Origin: CAWUEX02 sp963921305
GTDB lineage: Bacteria > Pseudomonadota > Alphaproteobacteria > Rhodospirillales > Rhodospirillaceae
NCBI GenBank assembly: GCA_963921305.4
Contig: CAWUEX030000002.1
Span: forward strand, 1,612,001 to 1,676,000
DNA: 64,000 nt
Direction of reading: 5' to 3'
This document shows positions 51,931 through 61,161 of this stretch, piece by piece. The notes beneath the pieces are model-generated. The model was not told the DNA's origin and ran no database searches. It saw nothing but the letters and a program-made list of their open reading frames with translations. The first letter of the stretch is position 1. Every line of letters begins with the position of its first letter. Position numbers and translations under genes: made by a program.

Positions 51931-52305
51931 TCAGACCTGATCAGTCGGCGTGCCTTGATGGAAACGGAGTTGCCAAGACTCGCCTTGCCGTATCCAGATC
52001 GACGAGCGATTTGAACGTTCAACAATGTCTCCACGCTGTACCTCGCTGATATAGGTGGTCAAGGCAACGGTTTCAGACAAGGCGCGAGCTTTGAACTCAG
52101 GCAGTGGCAATGTCGCGTCGAAATCTTGCCGTTCTGATTCTTCTAAAAGCAGATCAGCGCGCTCATAACGCCGCCCAGATCGCCCGTATTCCATCAAGTC
52201 CGGTGCGAACACTTTTTCCATGAGCTCTGAATCGAACCGTGTTTTTGGTCGCCACAGCATTTCCTCCAAGTCCTGAAGGCGCTTTATGTCGGCAGCGTTA
52301 AGCAT
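51931..52305 (-). CDS. DUF4440/SnoaL-like protein
   Basis: The ATG at 52305 follows GAGGG at 5-nt spacing and gives 124 residues; the frame opens five codons earlier. The sequence DIKRLQDLEEMLWRPKTRFD, ELMEKVFAPDLMEYGRSGRRYERADLL, VALTTYISEVQRG and WIRQGESWQLRFHQGTP follows the DUF4440 NTF2-like pattern. The role is unknown; many members bind small ligands. It is divergent from the ABC-F gene and precedes ycnI on the same strand by 253 bp, which makes a shared transcript uncertain. Confidence 0.72.
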   Translation of the reverse strand: MLNAADIKRLQDLEEMLWRPKTRFDSELMEKVFAPDLMEYGRSGRRYERADLLLEESERQDFDATLPLPEFKARALSETVALTTYISEVQRGDIVERSNRSSIWIRQGESWQLRFHQGTPTDQV

Positions 52306-52401
52306 GGTGTCCCTCGCCACGAGCGTGTGTGGAGTTCTCTGAACATAGTCCGTGCCGCTTTCATAGCGTCACCGCGCGGCGTGTGCTATCCCCGCGCCGC
52401 T

Positions 52402-54300
52402 ATGTTGACTGTGCAAGACATCACCGTGCGCCTGGGAGGCAACGTCATTCTGGACGGGGCCAGTGCGGCCTTGCCCGCAAAGAGCCGGGTCGGTCTGGTC
52501 GGGCGCAATGGCGCGGGCAAGTCGACGCTGCTGAAGGTGATCACCGGACAGATCGACCCGGATGCCGGGTCGGTCGAGGTGCCCAAGCGCGCCCGCGTCG
52601 GCTATGTCGCCCAGGAAACGCCGGGCGGTCCGGCCACGCCGCTGGACACCGTGCTCGCGGCTGATACTGAACGCACTGCGCTGCTGGCCGAGGCCGAAAC
52701 GGCGGAGGACGCCCACCGCATCGCCGAAATTCATGAGCGGTTGAATGTGCTCGATGCTCACGGTGCTCCCGCCCGGGCGGCGCGCATTCTCGCCGGTCTC
52801 GGCTTCGACGAAGCCGCGCAAGGGCAACCGCTGTCGTCGTTCTCCGGTGGCTGGCGCATGCGTGTGGCGCTGGCGGCGCTGTTGTTCTCGGAACCCGATC
52901 TGTTGCTGCTTGATGAGCCGTCCAACCACCTCGACCTTGAAGCCGAGCTGTGGCTCGAATCCTTCCTCAAGTCGTACCCCGCGACGCTGGTGATCGTCAG
53001 CCACGAGCGCGATCTATTGAACAATGTCGTTGATCACATTCTTCATGTGCAAGGTGGTAAGGCGACGCTCTATCCCGGCAACTATGATTCCTTCGAACGC
53101 CAGCGCCGCGAACGCCAAGCCCAGGCGGAAGCCTTGCGCACCAAGCAAGAGGCCAAACGCAAAGAGCTGCAGGCCTATGTCGACCGCTGGCGCTACAAGG
53201 CCCACACCGCCAAGCAGGCGCAAAGCCGCATGAAGGCTCTGGCCCGGCTTGAGCCTGTCGCTGAAGCCGTCGAGGATCCGTCGCTGTCGTTCGACTTTCC
53301 GAGCCCGGAAGAACTACGCCCGCCTCTGGTGGTGCTGGACGACACGGAGGTCGGGTATGTCGAAGGTACGCCCGTGTTGGCGGGTCTCAAACTGCGCATC
53401 GATCCCGATGACCGTATTGCGTTCGTTGGGCGCAACGGCAACGGCAAGACCACCCTGGCGCGTCTGCTTGCCGGGCACCTCAAGCCGTTCAATGGCGCGG
53501 TGACGTTGTCCAACAAACTGCGCGTCGGTTATTTCGCCCAGCATCAGATTGAAGATCTGGTGCCGGACGATACACCCTACCTGCACATGGCGCGCGTGAT
53601 GCCTGACGCCAAGCCGGCGGAGGTGCGCAGTCAGCTCGGCCGTTTCGGCTTTTCCGGCGACATGGCCCTGCGCGAAGTCAAAGCCCTGTCCGGCGGCGAG
53701 CGCGCGCGGCTGGCGCTGGCGCTGATCACCCGCGATGCGCCGCATGTGTTGCTGCTCGACGAACCGACCAACCACCTTGATGTCGACGCGCGCGAAGCCT
53801 TGGTGCAGGCACTGAACGCCTTCGATGGCGCGGTCATCGTCGTCAGCCACGACCGCCACATGCTCGAAGCGACAGCCGACCGCTTGGTCTTGGTGGCGGA
53901 CGGCACCGCGCAGGATTACGACGGTACGTTGGATGACTACCGCGATCTCATTCTCGGGCGCGGGGCCGCGCGCGATACAACCGAAGACAAACCGCGCACC
54001 AGCGAGGGCAAGTCCGCGAACAAAAAAGAGCAGCGCCGTCTCGCCGCGCAACAGCGCGAGCAAACCAAGTCCCTGCGTGAGGCGGTGAAGAAAGCCGAGC
54101 AGGAGATGACCCGCTATGGCGAGCGCCTCTCCGCCATCGATCACGCGTTGTTCAAGCCCGAGGAGGCGATCGAAGAGTATCAGGGCAAGCCGATGTCCGA
54201 CCTGATGAAGTTGCGCGGGGATGTGGAGCGCAAACTCAACGCCGCCGAAGCCCGCTGGCTTGACGCCAGTGAAGCTCTCGAAGCGGCGGAGGCCGCGTAA
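52402..54300 (+). CDS. ABC-F family ATPase (Uup/YheS-like)
   Basis: The product has 632 residues from the ATG at 52402. Two ABC domains are present without membrane segments. Domain 1 has Walker A GRNGAGKST (34-42), signature SFSGGWRMR and Walker B LLLLDEPSNHLD. Domain 2 has GRNGNGKTT, LSGGERARL and LLLDEPTNHLD. The linker (FERQRRERQAQAEALRTKQ) and a Lys/Glu-rich coiled-coil C-terminus match Uup or YheS types. ABC-F proteins act on the ribosome to relieve stalling. The last 17 bases of the gene are repeated downstream at 54313-54329. Confidence 0.92.
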   Translation: MLTVQDITVRLGGNVILDGASAALPAKSRVGLVGRNGAGKSTLLKVITGQIDPDAGSVEVPKRARVGYVAQETPGGPATPLDTVLAADTERTALLAEAETAEDAHRIAEIHERLNVLDAHGAPARAARILAGLGFDEAAQGQPLSSFSGGWRMRVALAALLFSEPDLLLLDEPSNHLDLEAELWLESFLKSYPATLVIVSHERDLLNNVVDHILHVQGGKATLYPGNYDSFERQRRERQAQAEALRTKQEAKRKELQAYVDRWRYKAHTAKQAQSRMKALARLEPVAEAVEDPSLSFDFPSPEELRPPLVVLDDTEVGYVEGTPVLAGLKLRIDPDDRIAFVGRNGNGKTTLARLLAGHLKPFNGAVTLSNKLRVGYFAQHQIEDLVPDDTPYLHMARVMPDAKPAEVRSQLGRFGFSGDMALREVKALSGGERARLALALITRDAPHVLLLDEPTNHLDVDAREALVQALNAFDGAVIVVSHDRHMLEATADRLVLVADGTAQDYDGTLDDYRDLILGRGAARDTTEDKPRTSEGKSANKKEQRRLAAQQREQTKSLREAVKKAEQEMTRYGERLSAIDHALFKPEEAIEEYQGKPMSDLMKLRGDVERKLNAAEARWLDASEALEAAEAA

Positions 54301-54684
54301 TCATAAAGAGCGGCGGCGGAGGCCGCGTAGCTCAACACCCCGCCACCTTGGTCCCGTTCGGGATTGATACGGACAAATCTCCCATTTTCAAGCGTGCATG
54401 GGCTCGTTTGACTCAAAAATAAGCCTTTGAATCCCTTTGCGAATCCAGACTGGTCCCGCAGAACGCCGTGGCGTGCATGGGCTCGTTCCTCGATTTTTAT
54501 TGCCGGGAATTTTTCAGCCGGTTGTCAGCGCTTTTCAGTCCTGTGGCACCCGTATGTATCCATCCGGACACACGTGGCATCCCCGCGCCGGTGTTACGCG
54601 TTAAAGTAGGGCCTTAAGGAGTCTTTGCCGTTTTTGGTGGTAAGACTCTGTTGTTTCGACACCCATGGTGCGCGGGAAGTCTTG
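54301..54684. repeat. 384-bp intergenic region with two pairs of 17-bp direct repeats
   Basis: No gene is seen. GCGGCGGAGGCCGCGTA occurs at 54283-54299, ending in the ABC-F stop codon, and again at 54313-54329. GCGTGCATGGGCTCGTT occurs at 54392-54408 and 54471-54487, 79 bp apart, each preceded at a distance by TGGTCCCG (54350, 54451). Around 54489-54530 there are short T-runs (CGATTTTTATT, AATTTTTC). The region lies upstream of a secreted protein gene. The origin of the repeats may be slippage or they may be binding sites; neither is shown. Confidence 0.7.
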
Positions 54685-57504
54685 ATGGGTCTGAGCGATT
54701 TCAAAACAGCTGCACTGCTTGTCGCTGGTGTGATCAGCGGCGCTTGCTTTTGGACTGCATCAGCGTCCCAAGCAGCGCCGCTTAACGTTAGTACCGTGTT
54801 CTCGACGGCGCAGCCGGCGTCTCAGTCGTTCCTGCGCTTTTACAACGTCAGCAGCAGCGCCGGCACCGTCACGGTGACGCTGCGCGACTCCGAGTCCGGA
54901 GAGTCCCTGGGCCAGTGGATCAGTCCCACCGTGCCCGCCGGTGCCGAACATCAGTATCAGATCTCAGACATTGAGAACGGCGTCGCGCAATCCTTCACGA
55001 CACCCGACTACTATTCGCTCTCTGTCGACTCACAGTTCACCGGCTACTTTCAGCATGTCTTGTGGCGCTCCGCAGACGGCACGCTGACCAATTTGAGCAC
55101 GTGCGAGACCGGTATCGCGTCCGACGCACGCAGGTTAAGCGCCGTGCATTCGTCGCTGCTGGCAGCCAGCTATCCCAGCTCGGTCGTGGTCAACAACACC
55201 GGAAGCGAGGCGGCATCTGCCACCCTCGGTATTTACGACGCGCGCGACGGGTCGAGTCTCGGATCGTACACGTCTGCGTCTATCGCGTCCGGCGGGCATG
55301 TCATACTGACCGTCGGCGACATAGAGACCGCCCTCGGCATCACGCCGGCCAGCGGCATGTTTCACTACGTGGTTGTGATCGAAGGCGCCTTCACCGGCTA
55401 TGTGCAACATCTCGTCGACAATATTCAGGCCAGCGTAACGACGGATATGAGCGCGGCCTGCTCCATGTCGGGGTCATTGTCCACCGCGCCGAAATCTCCG
55501 CTGCGCGGCGGGGCCGTGTTTTCGACGGCGCAACAAAACGCCCAGTCGTTTCTCAGGTTTTATAACACGGGGTCCGAGTCCGGTACGGTTACCGTCGCGC
55601 TTGCCGACTTTGATAGCGGCGAGGAACTCGGTACCTGGACGAGTCCCGCCATCCCCGCCGGGGCCGAGCAGCAATTCTCAATCGATGATATCGAACAAGG
55701 CACCGGACAAAGTTTTACCCCGCCCAACTACTACGCGACCCGTATTGAGTCGGACGTCGCCGGCTATTTCCAGCATGTGTTGTGGCGCCCCGCCGACGGC
55801 ACGCTCACTAACCTCAGCACCTGTGCCGCGGGTGTTACCGCTGACCGGACAAAGCTGAGTGCGGTTCATTCGTCGCTGTTGAGTGAAAATTATCCAAGCA
55901 CCATCGCCGTCACCAACTCGGGCAGTGCGTCGGCAAGCGCAACCTTGACGATCTCCGATGCGCGCGATGGCAGTGTTCTGGGGACGTACACCACGGCAAA
56001 CATACCGGCGGGCGGGACCGTCTTGTTGTCGGCGGCCGATATCGAAACGGCGATCGGCGCGCCCACGAGCGGGATGTTCCACTACGTCATCGAAACCGAT
56101 GCGCAGTTCACCGGCTATTTGCAGCATCTGGTCAACAACATCCAAGTCGGGGTCGTCACCGACATGACGACGGCCTGCGCCATGAAGGCCCGGCCCACCG
56201 CGGAGACCTACGTCGCGGTTTCGCAATTTCCCCGCTTCGGCGCGGCGTGTGAAGCCGGACAAACCACACTGGACGATGAGCTGCTGGTGTGTGGCAGCGA
56301 CGGCACGTTCCGCTACGCCCTCTACGATGACATTCCCGACATGCCGGACGGGGGATACACCGAGCGGCCATCGTGGTATCCGCCCGTTGCGGCGGCGTTC
56401 CGCGTCAATTCGGAACCGGCCTGCCCGGTGGAGGGCCGCATCACCTTCACCAGCATGATCATGCCGGCGGACGAACTCACCGACACGATTCCCCAGGGCC
56501 GCATGCTGCTGACCCATGTGACACCGACGGATCACGGCTATGTCGGCATCTCATCGAACGACATCCCCGCCGCCGAACGCACTGAAGACGACTATGTGCC
56601 GGTCTACGCGCCGGCGGCAGGAGTTGTCACCGAACTGCAGATGCTGTCGGCCACCGATATCCGTATGGTCATCGCCCAAGGTTGCGAAACCTACACAGTT
56701 TATATTGTGCTGAATCGTCTCGCTGGGGTGCTGGCTGACTATCAGGACGAGTTGCAACCCGGCATGTCCCTCTCTCCCCAGGTCTCGGTTCAAGCCGGCG
56801 ATATTGTCGGCGAGCAGCGCGATGACCGGCTCGATTTCGAAGTGCATGACGGGAGCACCTGGTTGTCTGGGTTTGTGTCGCCGTTTTCCTATGGCCGCGA
56901 AGCGTGGAAGCCCTACACCATCGATCCGAAGGACTACTTCACGCCCGCTCTGGCGTCCGTTTTCGAAGGCACCTCGCAGCGCGAGGTTGAGCCGCGCTGG
57001 GGGATTATCGATCACGATGTCGCCGGCACCGCGGTGGGCAACTGGTATGTCAGCGGAACGCTCGGATATTCCGGCCGGACCATCGAGGAGTACAGCGCGG
57101 CGACCGCGTCAGTTTCCAGCGGCACGCCGCCCGGCAAAAACACCTACGTCTGGAGTCACCTGGCCATTGCCCAGCACTGGATTCTGCCGGACAACTGGGT
57201 GTTCTCAACCGGCTGGTGGGAAGATGAGGCCGGTGATCCCACCCAAGTCTGCATGGACCTCAGCGACGGGACGCCCGCACCGTCCGAGCTGACGCCAGAG
57301 GACGGCACCGTTGTATACGATCTGCGCAAGCTATTGAATGCGCGCGACGTCACAGATGGCAATGTCTGCGATGCCGAGAACCGGGGCATCGTCGCCATTC
57401 AGGTCAACGGCGATGGTACTCTGTTTGTTGAGCCCTTGCCGAGTGCCGAAAGCACGTCGGATTTCGACGGCTTTAGCGACGAAATGCGGACGTACTGGCG
57501 CTAA
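54685..57504 (+). CDS. Large secreted repeat protein with degenerate M23-like C-domain
   Basis: The ATG at 54685 follows GGAAG and gives 939 residues with a signal peptide ending near SASQAA. Two 240-residue repeats start near residues 39 and 279 (VFSTAQPASQSFLRFYN and VFSTAQQNAQSFLRFYN), each made of two halves ending in YFQHVLW and YVQHLVD-type segments. Residues about 638-722 (VYAPAAGVV, SVQAGDIVGEQ, LDFEVHDG) look like an M23 peptidase fold, but the HxH pair of the active site is lost. It is likely a cell-surface or periplasmic binding protein. The half-repeats resemble those of the YHYH protein. Confidence 0.7.
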   Translation: MGLSDFKTAALLVAGVISGACFWTASASQAAPLNVSTVFSTAQPASQSFLRFYNVSSSAGTVTVTLRDSESGESLGQWISPTVPAGAEHQYQISDIENGVAQSFTTPDYYSLSVDSQFTGYFQHVLWRSADGTLTNLSTCETGIASDARRLSAVHSSLLAASYPSSVVVNNTGSEAASATLGIYDARDGSSLGSYTSASIASGGHVILTVGDIETALGITPASGMFHYVVVIEGAFTGYVQHLVDNIQASVTTDMSAACSMSGSLSTAPKSPLRGGAVFSTAQQNAQSFLRFYNTGSESGTVTVALADFDSGEELGTWTSPAIPAGAEQQFSIDDIEQGTGQSFTPPNYYATRIESDVAGYFQHVLWRPADGTLTNLSTCAAGVTADRTKLSAVHSSLLSENYPSTIAVTNSGSASASATLTISDARDGSVLGTYTTANIPAGGTVLLSAADIETAIGAPTSGMFHYVIETDAQFTGYLQHLVNNIQVGVVTDMTTACAMKARPTAETYVAVSQFPRFGAACEAGQTTLDDELLVCGSDGTFRYALYDDIPDMPDGGYTERPSWYPPVAAAFRVNSEPACPVEGRITFTSMIMPADELTDTIPQGRMLLTHVTPTDHGYVGISSNDIPAAERTEDDYVPVYAPAAGVVTELQMLSATDIRMVIAQGCETYTVYIVLNRLAGVLADYQDELQPGMSLSPQVSVQAGDIVGEQRDDRLDFEVHDGSTWLSGFVSPFSYGREAWKPYTIDPKDYFTPALASVFEGTSQREVEPRWGIIDHDVAGTAVGNWYVSGTLGYSGRTIEEYSAATASVSSGTPPGKNTYVWSHLAIAQHWILPDNWVFSTGWWEDEAGDPTQVCMDLSDGTPAPSELTPEDGTVVYDLRKLLNARDVTDGNVCDAENRGIVAIQVNGDGTLFVEPLPSAESTSDFDGFSDEMRTYWR

Positions 57505-57543
57505 CGCGCAACCCCGGTCTCCTGATTTTTCACTGACAGGCGT

Positions 57544-59043
57544 TTAGCCCCGCGGCACCCGCAGAATGACCGTCCGCCGGTCGAGGGTTTGCGGGTCGAT
57601 GTTCTCGAACCGCACCGGGTTGGGCCCGCCGAGCGACGGCGGTGTCACTTCGACATCCACCGGTCTCATGTCCGGCAGAGCGACGTGCACCGGCATGGCG
57701 TTCTGGGTTTTGTATCCGGTGCCGGTGTCGACCATACGCGTCCCCAAAAGGTCGTCCGTGCCCGCGCGCGTCACCCGCACGGTTGCCCCCGCCATGGTGT
57801 AGCGCCCGTTCTCGTCCAGCACCAGAATATGTATGCCACGCGCTGCAGCCGATGAATCGAGGTTGTTGCGAAACAGCGCGTGCTGACCGGCCGGGTCGTT
57901 CGCCGCCAACGCCAGGTCGAGATCGCCGTCGAGGTCATAGTCGGCCCACTGCACGCCATGATCCGCGTCGCGCCCATCCATGATCACGCCCGGCATGACG
58001 TCGGCAAACGTCGATCCTTCATTGCGGAACAGATAGTCGCGCGCACCCGGCTGCCGGTTGACGTAGCCGACGGTGTAGAGGTCTTGGCGTCCGTCGTTGT
58101 CGTAATCGCCCCACGCCCCGGTGACGATGTGATCTTCGGCGTTTACTCCAACATCCGCCGCAACATCCGTGAACGTGCCGTCGCCGTTGCTGCGAAACAG
58201 CGAGTCATGTCCGTATTCGGCGACGTACAGGTCGAGGTGCCCGTCGTTGTTAAAATCGGTCACGGCGCAGCCGACGCTGCCGTCCGCCGTGGGGCGGCGC
58301 GGTTGATCCATGTCCAGTTCGATGCCCACGTCGGTGAAGCGTCCGCTGCCGTCTTTCGCCAAGTCGTTGCGGTACATGCCGTCGCGGTCGCCGTTCTGGT
58401 TGGCGGTGAACAGATCCAGATCGCCGTCGCCGTCCATGTCGAACCAACACGCGCCGACCGTGCGCCGGATGTCCGCCGTACCGCTGGCAAAACTCACATC
58501 GGTGAACGTCCCACTCTCATTCACGTCGTTGCGGAGCAGCCGGTTGAAGATCTCACGAAAGGCCACATACAGATCGACGTCGCCGTCCGCGTCATAGTCG
58601 ATGAACGACACCTGCCCGGTGATGCCAACCAGATCGACGCCCAGCTCTGCCGCCACGTCGGTGAACGTTCCGTCGTCGTTGCGGAACAGATGATTGGGCG
58701 GCCCGAACCGGTCCGCATAGCCGAGATAAAGATCGAGATCGCCGTCGCTGTCGTAGTCGCCCCAGGCCGCGCCGCGCATGTTGCCGCCTTCAACCGGCAG
58801 GCCGCTCGCTGCGCCCACGTCAGCGAAAACACCGTCGTCGTTCCTGTATAAACGCACCGGCGCGTTGCGGAAGGTGACGACCAGATCCAGGTCGCCGTCG
58901 TTGTCATAATCGCCCCAGGCATTGGACTGTGCCCCCGGCGCCTTGAACAGCTCCGGCTGCGCCGGGGTGAAGGCCGGCTCCCCGGCAACCGCAGGCGTGA
59001 CCACCAGCGCAATAAGAAAAGCGAAGTGTCTGTTCACAATCAT
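57544..59043 (-). CDS. CRTAC1-like FG-GAP/VCBS repeat protein with ASPIC domain
   Basis: The 499-residue protein has a signal peptide ending at TPAVA. It has many calcium-loop units of the DYDNDGDLDL type, including NAWGDYDNDGDLDLV, AAWGDYDSDGDLDLY and VQWADYDLDGDLDLA, consistent with an FG-GAP beta-propeller. The C-terminus (IHILVLDENGRYTMAGATVRVTR, GYKTQNAMPVHVALPD) is an ASPIC/UnbV domain, as in CRTAC1. Such proteins are extracellular and their roles are mostly unknown. Its start overlaps the stop of the gamma-glutamyltransferase gene by 4 bp, so they form an operon. Confidence 0.85.
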   Translation of the reverse strand: MIVNRHFAFLIALVVTPAVAGEPAFTPAQPELFKAPGAQSNAWGDYDNDGDLDLVVTFRNAPVRLYRNDDGVFADVGAASGLPVEGGNMRGAAWGDYDSDGDLDLYLGYADRFGPPNHLFRNDDGTFTDVAAELGVDLVGITGQVSFIDYDADGDVDLYVAFREIFNRLLRNDVNESGTFTDVSFASGTADIRRTVGACWFDMDGDGDLDLFTANQNGDRDGMYRNDLAKDGSGRFTDVGIELDMDQPRRPTADGSVGCAVTDFNNDGHLDLYVAEYGHDSLFRSNGDGTFTDVAADVGVNAEDHIVTGAWGDYDNDGRQDLYTVGYVNRQPGARDYLFRNEGSTFADVMPGVIMDGRDADHGVQWADYDLDGDLDLALAANDPAGQHALFRNNLDSSAAARGIHILVLDENGRYTMAGATVRVTRAGTDDLLGTRMVDTGTGYKTQNAMPVHVALPDMRPVDVEVTPPSLGGPNPVRFENIDPQTLDRRTVILRVPRG

Positions 59044-60785
59044 CGGCCCAGCGCCACGCCTTCGCGCCGCGGGTCCGCGCCGCCGGTCAAACCTCGTTCA
59101 CTGATGGTGATGCCATGCAGGCCGCTGTTGAGATCGCTGATGCGCACGCTGTGTCCCATCGCCTCGAGAGCCGGGGCGGCGGCTTCCAGCGCCGTGCCTT
59201 TTTCCACGGCCAAGCGCCCGAAGAACAACGCGGCGTGCGGCAACTCAATCGCTTCCTGAATGTTCAAGCCCCAGTCCAGCACGCCGATGATCGTCAACGC
59301 TACGTAGGCAATGATCGCCTGACCGCCGGGCGAGCCGATCACCATCACCGGCGCTCCATCCGCGTCGAACACGAGGGTCGGCGCCATCGCCGACAGCGGG
59401 CGTTTGCCAGGCTCGATGCGGTTGGCCACCGGTAATCCGTTGCGGGTGGGTTCGAATGAGAAGTTGGTCAGCTCATTGTTGAGGATGAACCCGCCCGCCA
59501 TCACCCGGTTGCCGAATACCGCCATGACGGTGTTGGTCGCCGCAGCGATATTCCCCCGCGCATCGACGACGGAAATATGTGTCGTGCCCGGCGGCTTCGG
59601 GGTGATGTCGGCGGCCAGCGGGCGCGGTGTGCGCCACGGCGGGTTGCCCGGTGTAACGTTCTCAAGAGCGGCCCTTGGGTCGATCAGCTGGGCCCGGGCC
59701 GTGAGGTACGCGCCGTCGATCAGCCCAACACCCGGCGTCGGTCCGAAGTCCGGGTCGGCGATGTAAATTTCCCGGTCGGCGAAGGCCAGGCGCATGGCCT
59801 CGAGAAACAAGTGGGTTGCTTCCGGCGAATTCGCCCCGAGCGACGTCAGGTCGAAGTGCTCCAGCAGTCCGAGGATTTGAATCACGGTTAAGCCACCGGA
59901 AGAGGGCGGGCCCATGCCGCAAATGGTGTAGGTGCGATAGCCGCCGCACACCGGCGGACGCTCCAACGGCTGGTAGTCGAGAAAATCCTGAGCGCTCAAG
60001 TAGCCGCGATGGTCCGCATCATCGTTAGTGACCGCTTCGACAATCGCCTCGACAATCGGTCCGTCGCGGAACGCGTCTGCACCGCGCTCAGATATCTCGC
60101 GCAGGGTCTCCGCAAATTCCGGGTTGCGCAGCACGTCGCCCTCCGCATAAGGCCGGCCATCTTCATGGAAAAAATAAGCCGCCGTCGACGGATGGCGTTG
60201 CAGGCGTTCCGTGTCGCGGGCGATCAATCGGGCCAAGCGCGGGGAGACCACAAAGCCCTCTTCCGCCAGCGTCAACGCCGGTTCGATCAGCCGGCCCCAC
60301 TTCAATCCGCCGGTGCGGTCGTGGGCCATCTCAAACATCTGCACCAGGCTCGGCACGCCGGTGGACTTGCCGCCTTGCGCTGCGTCACCGAAGCGGAACG
60401 GGTCCGCATAGGGCAAGAAGATGTCATCCGGCGTTGCTGCGGGCGAGGTCTCCCGTCCATCGAAGGTCGTCGTCTCGCCGCGCCGGGCATCAAAGTGAAT
60501 CATGAAGCCGCCGCCGCCCACGCCGGCGGACTGGGGCTCGACCAGGTTGAGCACGAACTGGCTGGCGATCAGCGCATCGGTGGCCGATCCCCCGGCGTCG
60601 AGAATCTCAAACCCGGCTTGGGCCGCATAGGGATTGGCGGCGGAGATCATGAACCGCTTGGCGAAAACCGGGTCTTTCTGCGTCAGCCCGGTCGCGCTCT
60701 CCGGCAGCAACTCACTGTCGCTTTGCGCCAGCGCGGCTGTCGCACCAAGACATGCGGCTGTTAGAAGTGCGGTGAGCGTTTTCAT
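59040..60785 (-). CDS. ggt: Gamma-glutamyltransferase
   Basis: The 581-residue precursor has a signal peptide MKTLTALLTAACLGATAALA. The autocleavage and nucleophile Thr is Thr402 in PGTTHISVVD, matching Thr391 of E. coli GGT. Other motifs are GGSATDALIASQFVLNLVEPQSAGVGGGGF read in pieces, GRETSPAATP, GMGPPSSGGLTV and the C-terminal GSPGGQAIIAYV. The periplasmic enzyme cleaves glutathione and transfers the glutamyl group, a step in sulfur and nitrogen salvage. It is the first gene of a two-gene operon with the CRTAC1-like gene. Confidence 0.95.
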   Translation of the reverse strand: MKTLTALLTAACLGATAALAQSDSELLPESATGLTQKDPVFAKRFMISAANPYAAQAGFEILDAGGSATDALIASQFVLNLVEPQSAGVGGGGFMIHFDARRGETTTFDGRETSPAATPDDIFLPYADPFRFGDAAQGGKSTGVPSLVQMFEMAHDRTGGLKWGRLIEPALTLAEEGFVVSPRLARLIARDTERLQRHPSTAAYFFHEDGRPYAEGDVLRNPEFAETLREISERGADAFRDGPIVEAIVEAVTNDDADHRGYLSAQDFLDYQPLERPPVCGGYRTYTICGMGPPSSGGLTVIQILGLLEHFDLTSLGANSPEATHLFLEAMRLAFADREIYIADPDFGPTPGVGLIDGAYLTARAQLIDPRAALENVTPGNPPWRTPRPLAADITPKPPGTTHISVVDARGNIAAATNTVMAVFGNRVMAGGFILNNELTNFSFEPTRNGLPVANRIEPGKRPLSAMAPTLVFDADGAPVMVIGSPGGQAIIAYVALTIIGVLDWGLNIQEAIELPHAALFFGRLAVEKGTALEAAAPALEAMGHSVRISDLNSGLHGITISERGLTGGADPRREGVALGR

Positions 60786-60901
60786 GTAGTCCCCATTCGT
60801 TCACGCATAAGCGCGGCATCCGGCCTACGCCTTGGCCCGCGCTTAGGTATGAGGAGTATTTCAGCAATCCAAGCGGCTGGAAACGGGGTTGGAGACCGGG
60901 T

Positions 60902-60975
60902 TGGCTGGGGGACCTGGATTCGAACCAGGACCGACGGAGTCAGAGTCCGCAGTTCTACCGTTAAACTATCCCCCA
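60902..60975 (-). tRNA. tRNA-Gln (anticodon CTG), CCA encoded
   Basis: On the minus strand the 74-nt sequence starts TGGGGGA and pairs with TCCCCCA, then has discriminator G and an encoded CCA (60904-60902). The anticodon stem GCGGA/TCCGT holds the loop CTCTGAC, so the anticodon is CTG (60943-60941). The T loop has GGTTCGAATCC. It reads CAG codons. A sigma70 promoter lies 33-60 bp upstream. Confidence 0.96.
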
Positions 60976-61007
60976 GCACGACCCAGAGGGCGCAACCACA
61001 TCGACGA

Positions 61008-61035
61008 AGTATAAGAGGAGCGAGGCGGTTCTCAA
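61008..61035 (-). promoter_or_regulatory. Sigma70-type promoter of tRNA-Gln
   Basis: Reading the minus strand, TTGAGA (61035-61030) and TATACT (61013-61008) each match the consensus at five of six positions with a 16-bp spacer. The predicted start near 61001 leaves a leader of about 26 nt before the mature tRNA. The spacing and strength suit a stable RNA promoter. Confidence 0.7.
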
Positions 61036-61161
61036 ACCAGCACACCTGTCCCCGTGTCCGGTTTGAAGCGGCGCATCCTACTCAGAACGCCCGGCAGTGC
61101 AAGCCTCCGGCGCGCCTGCCAAAACTGGCCGTTAGACGGATATCTAAGGCCCGCGTATTGT

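Noticed and set aside
51703..52014. 103-codon plus-strand frame upstream of ycnI
   Set aside because: No ribosome site and no family pattern; it overlaps the DUF4440 gene on the other strand.
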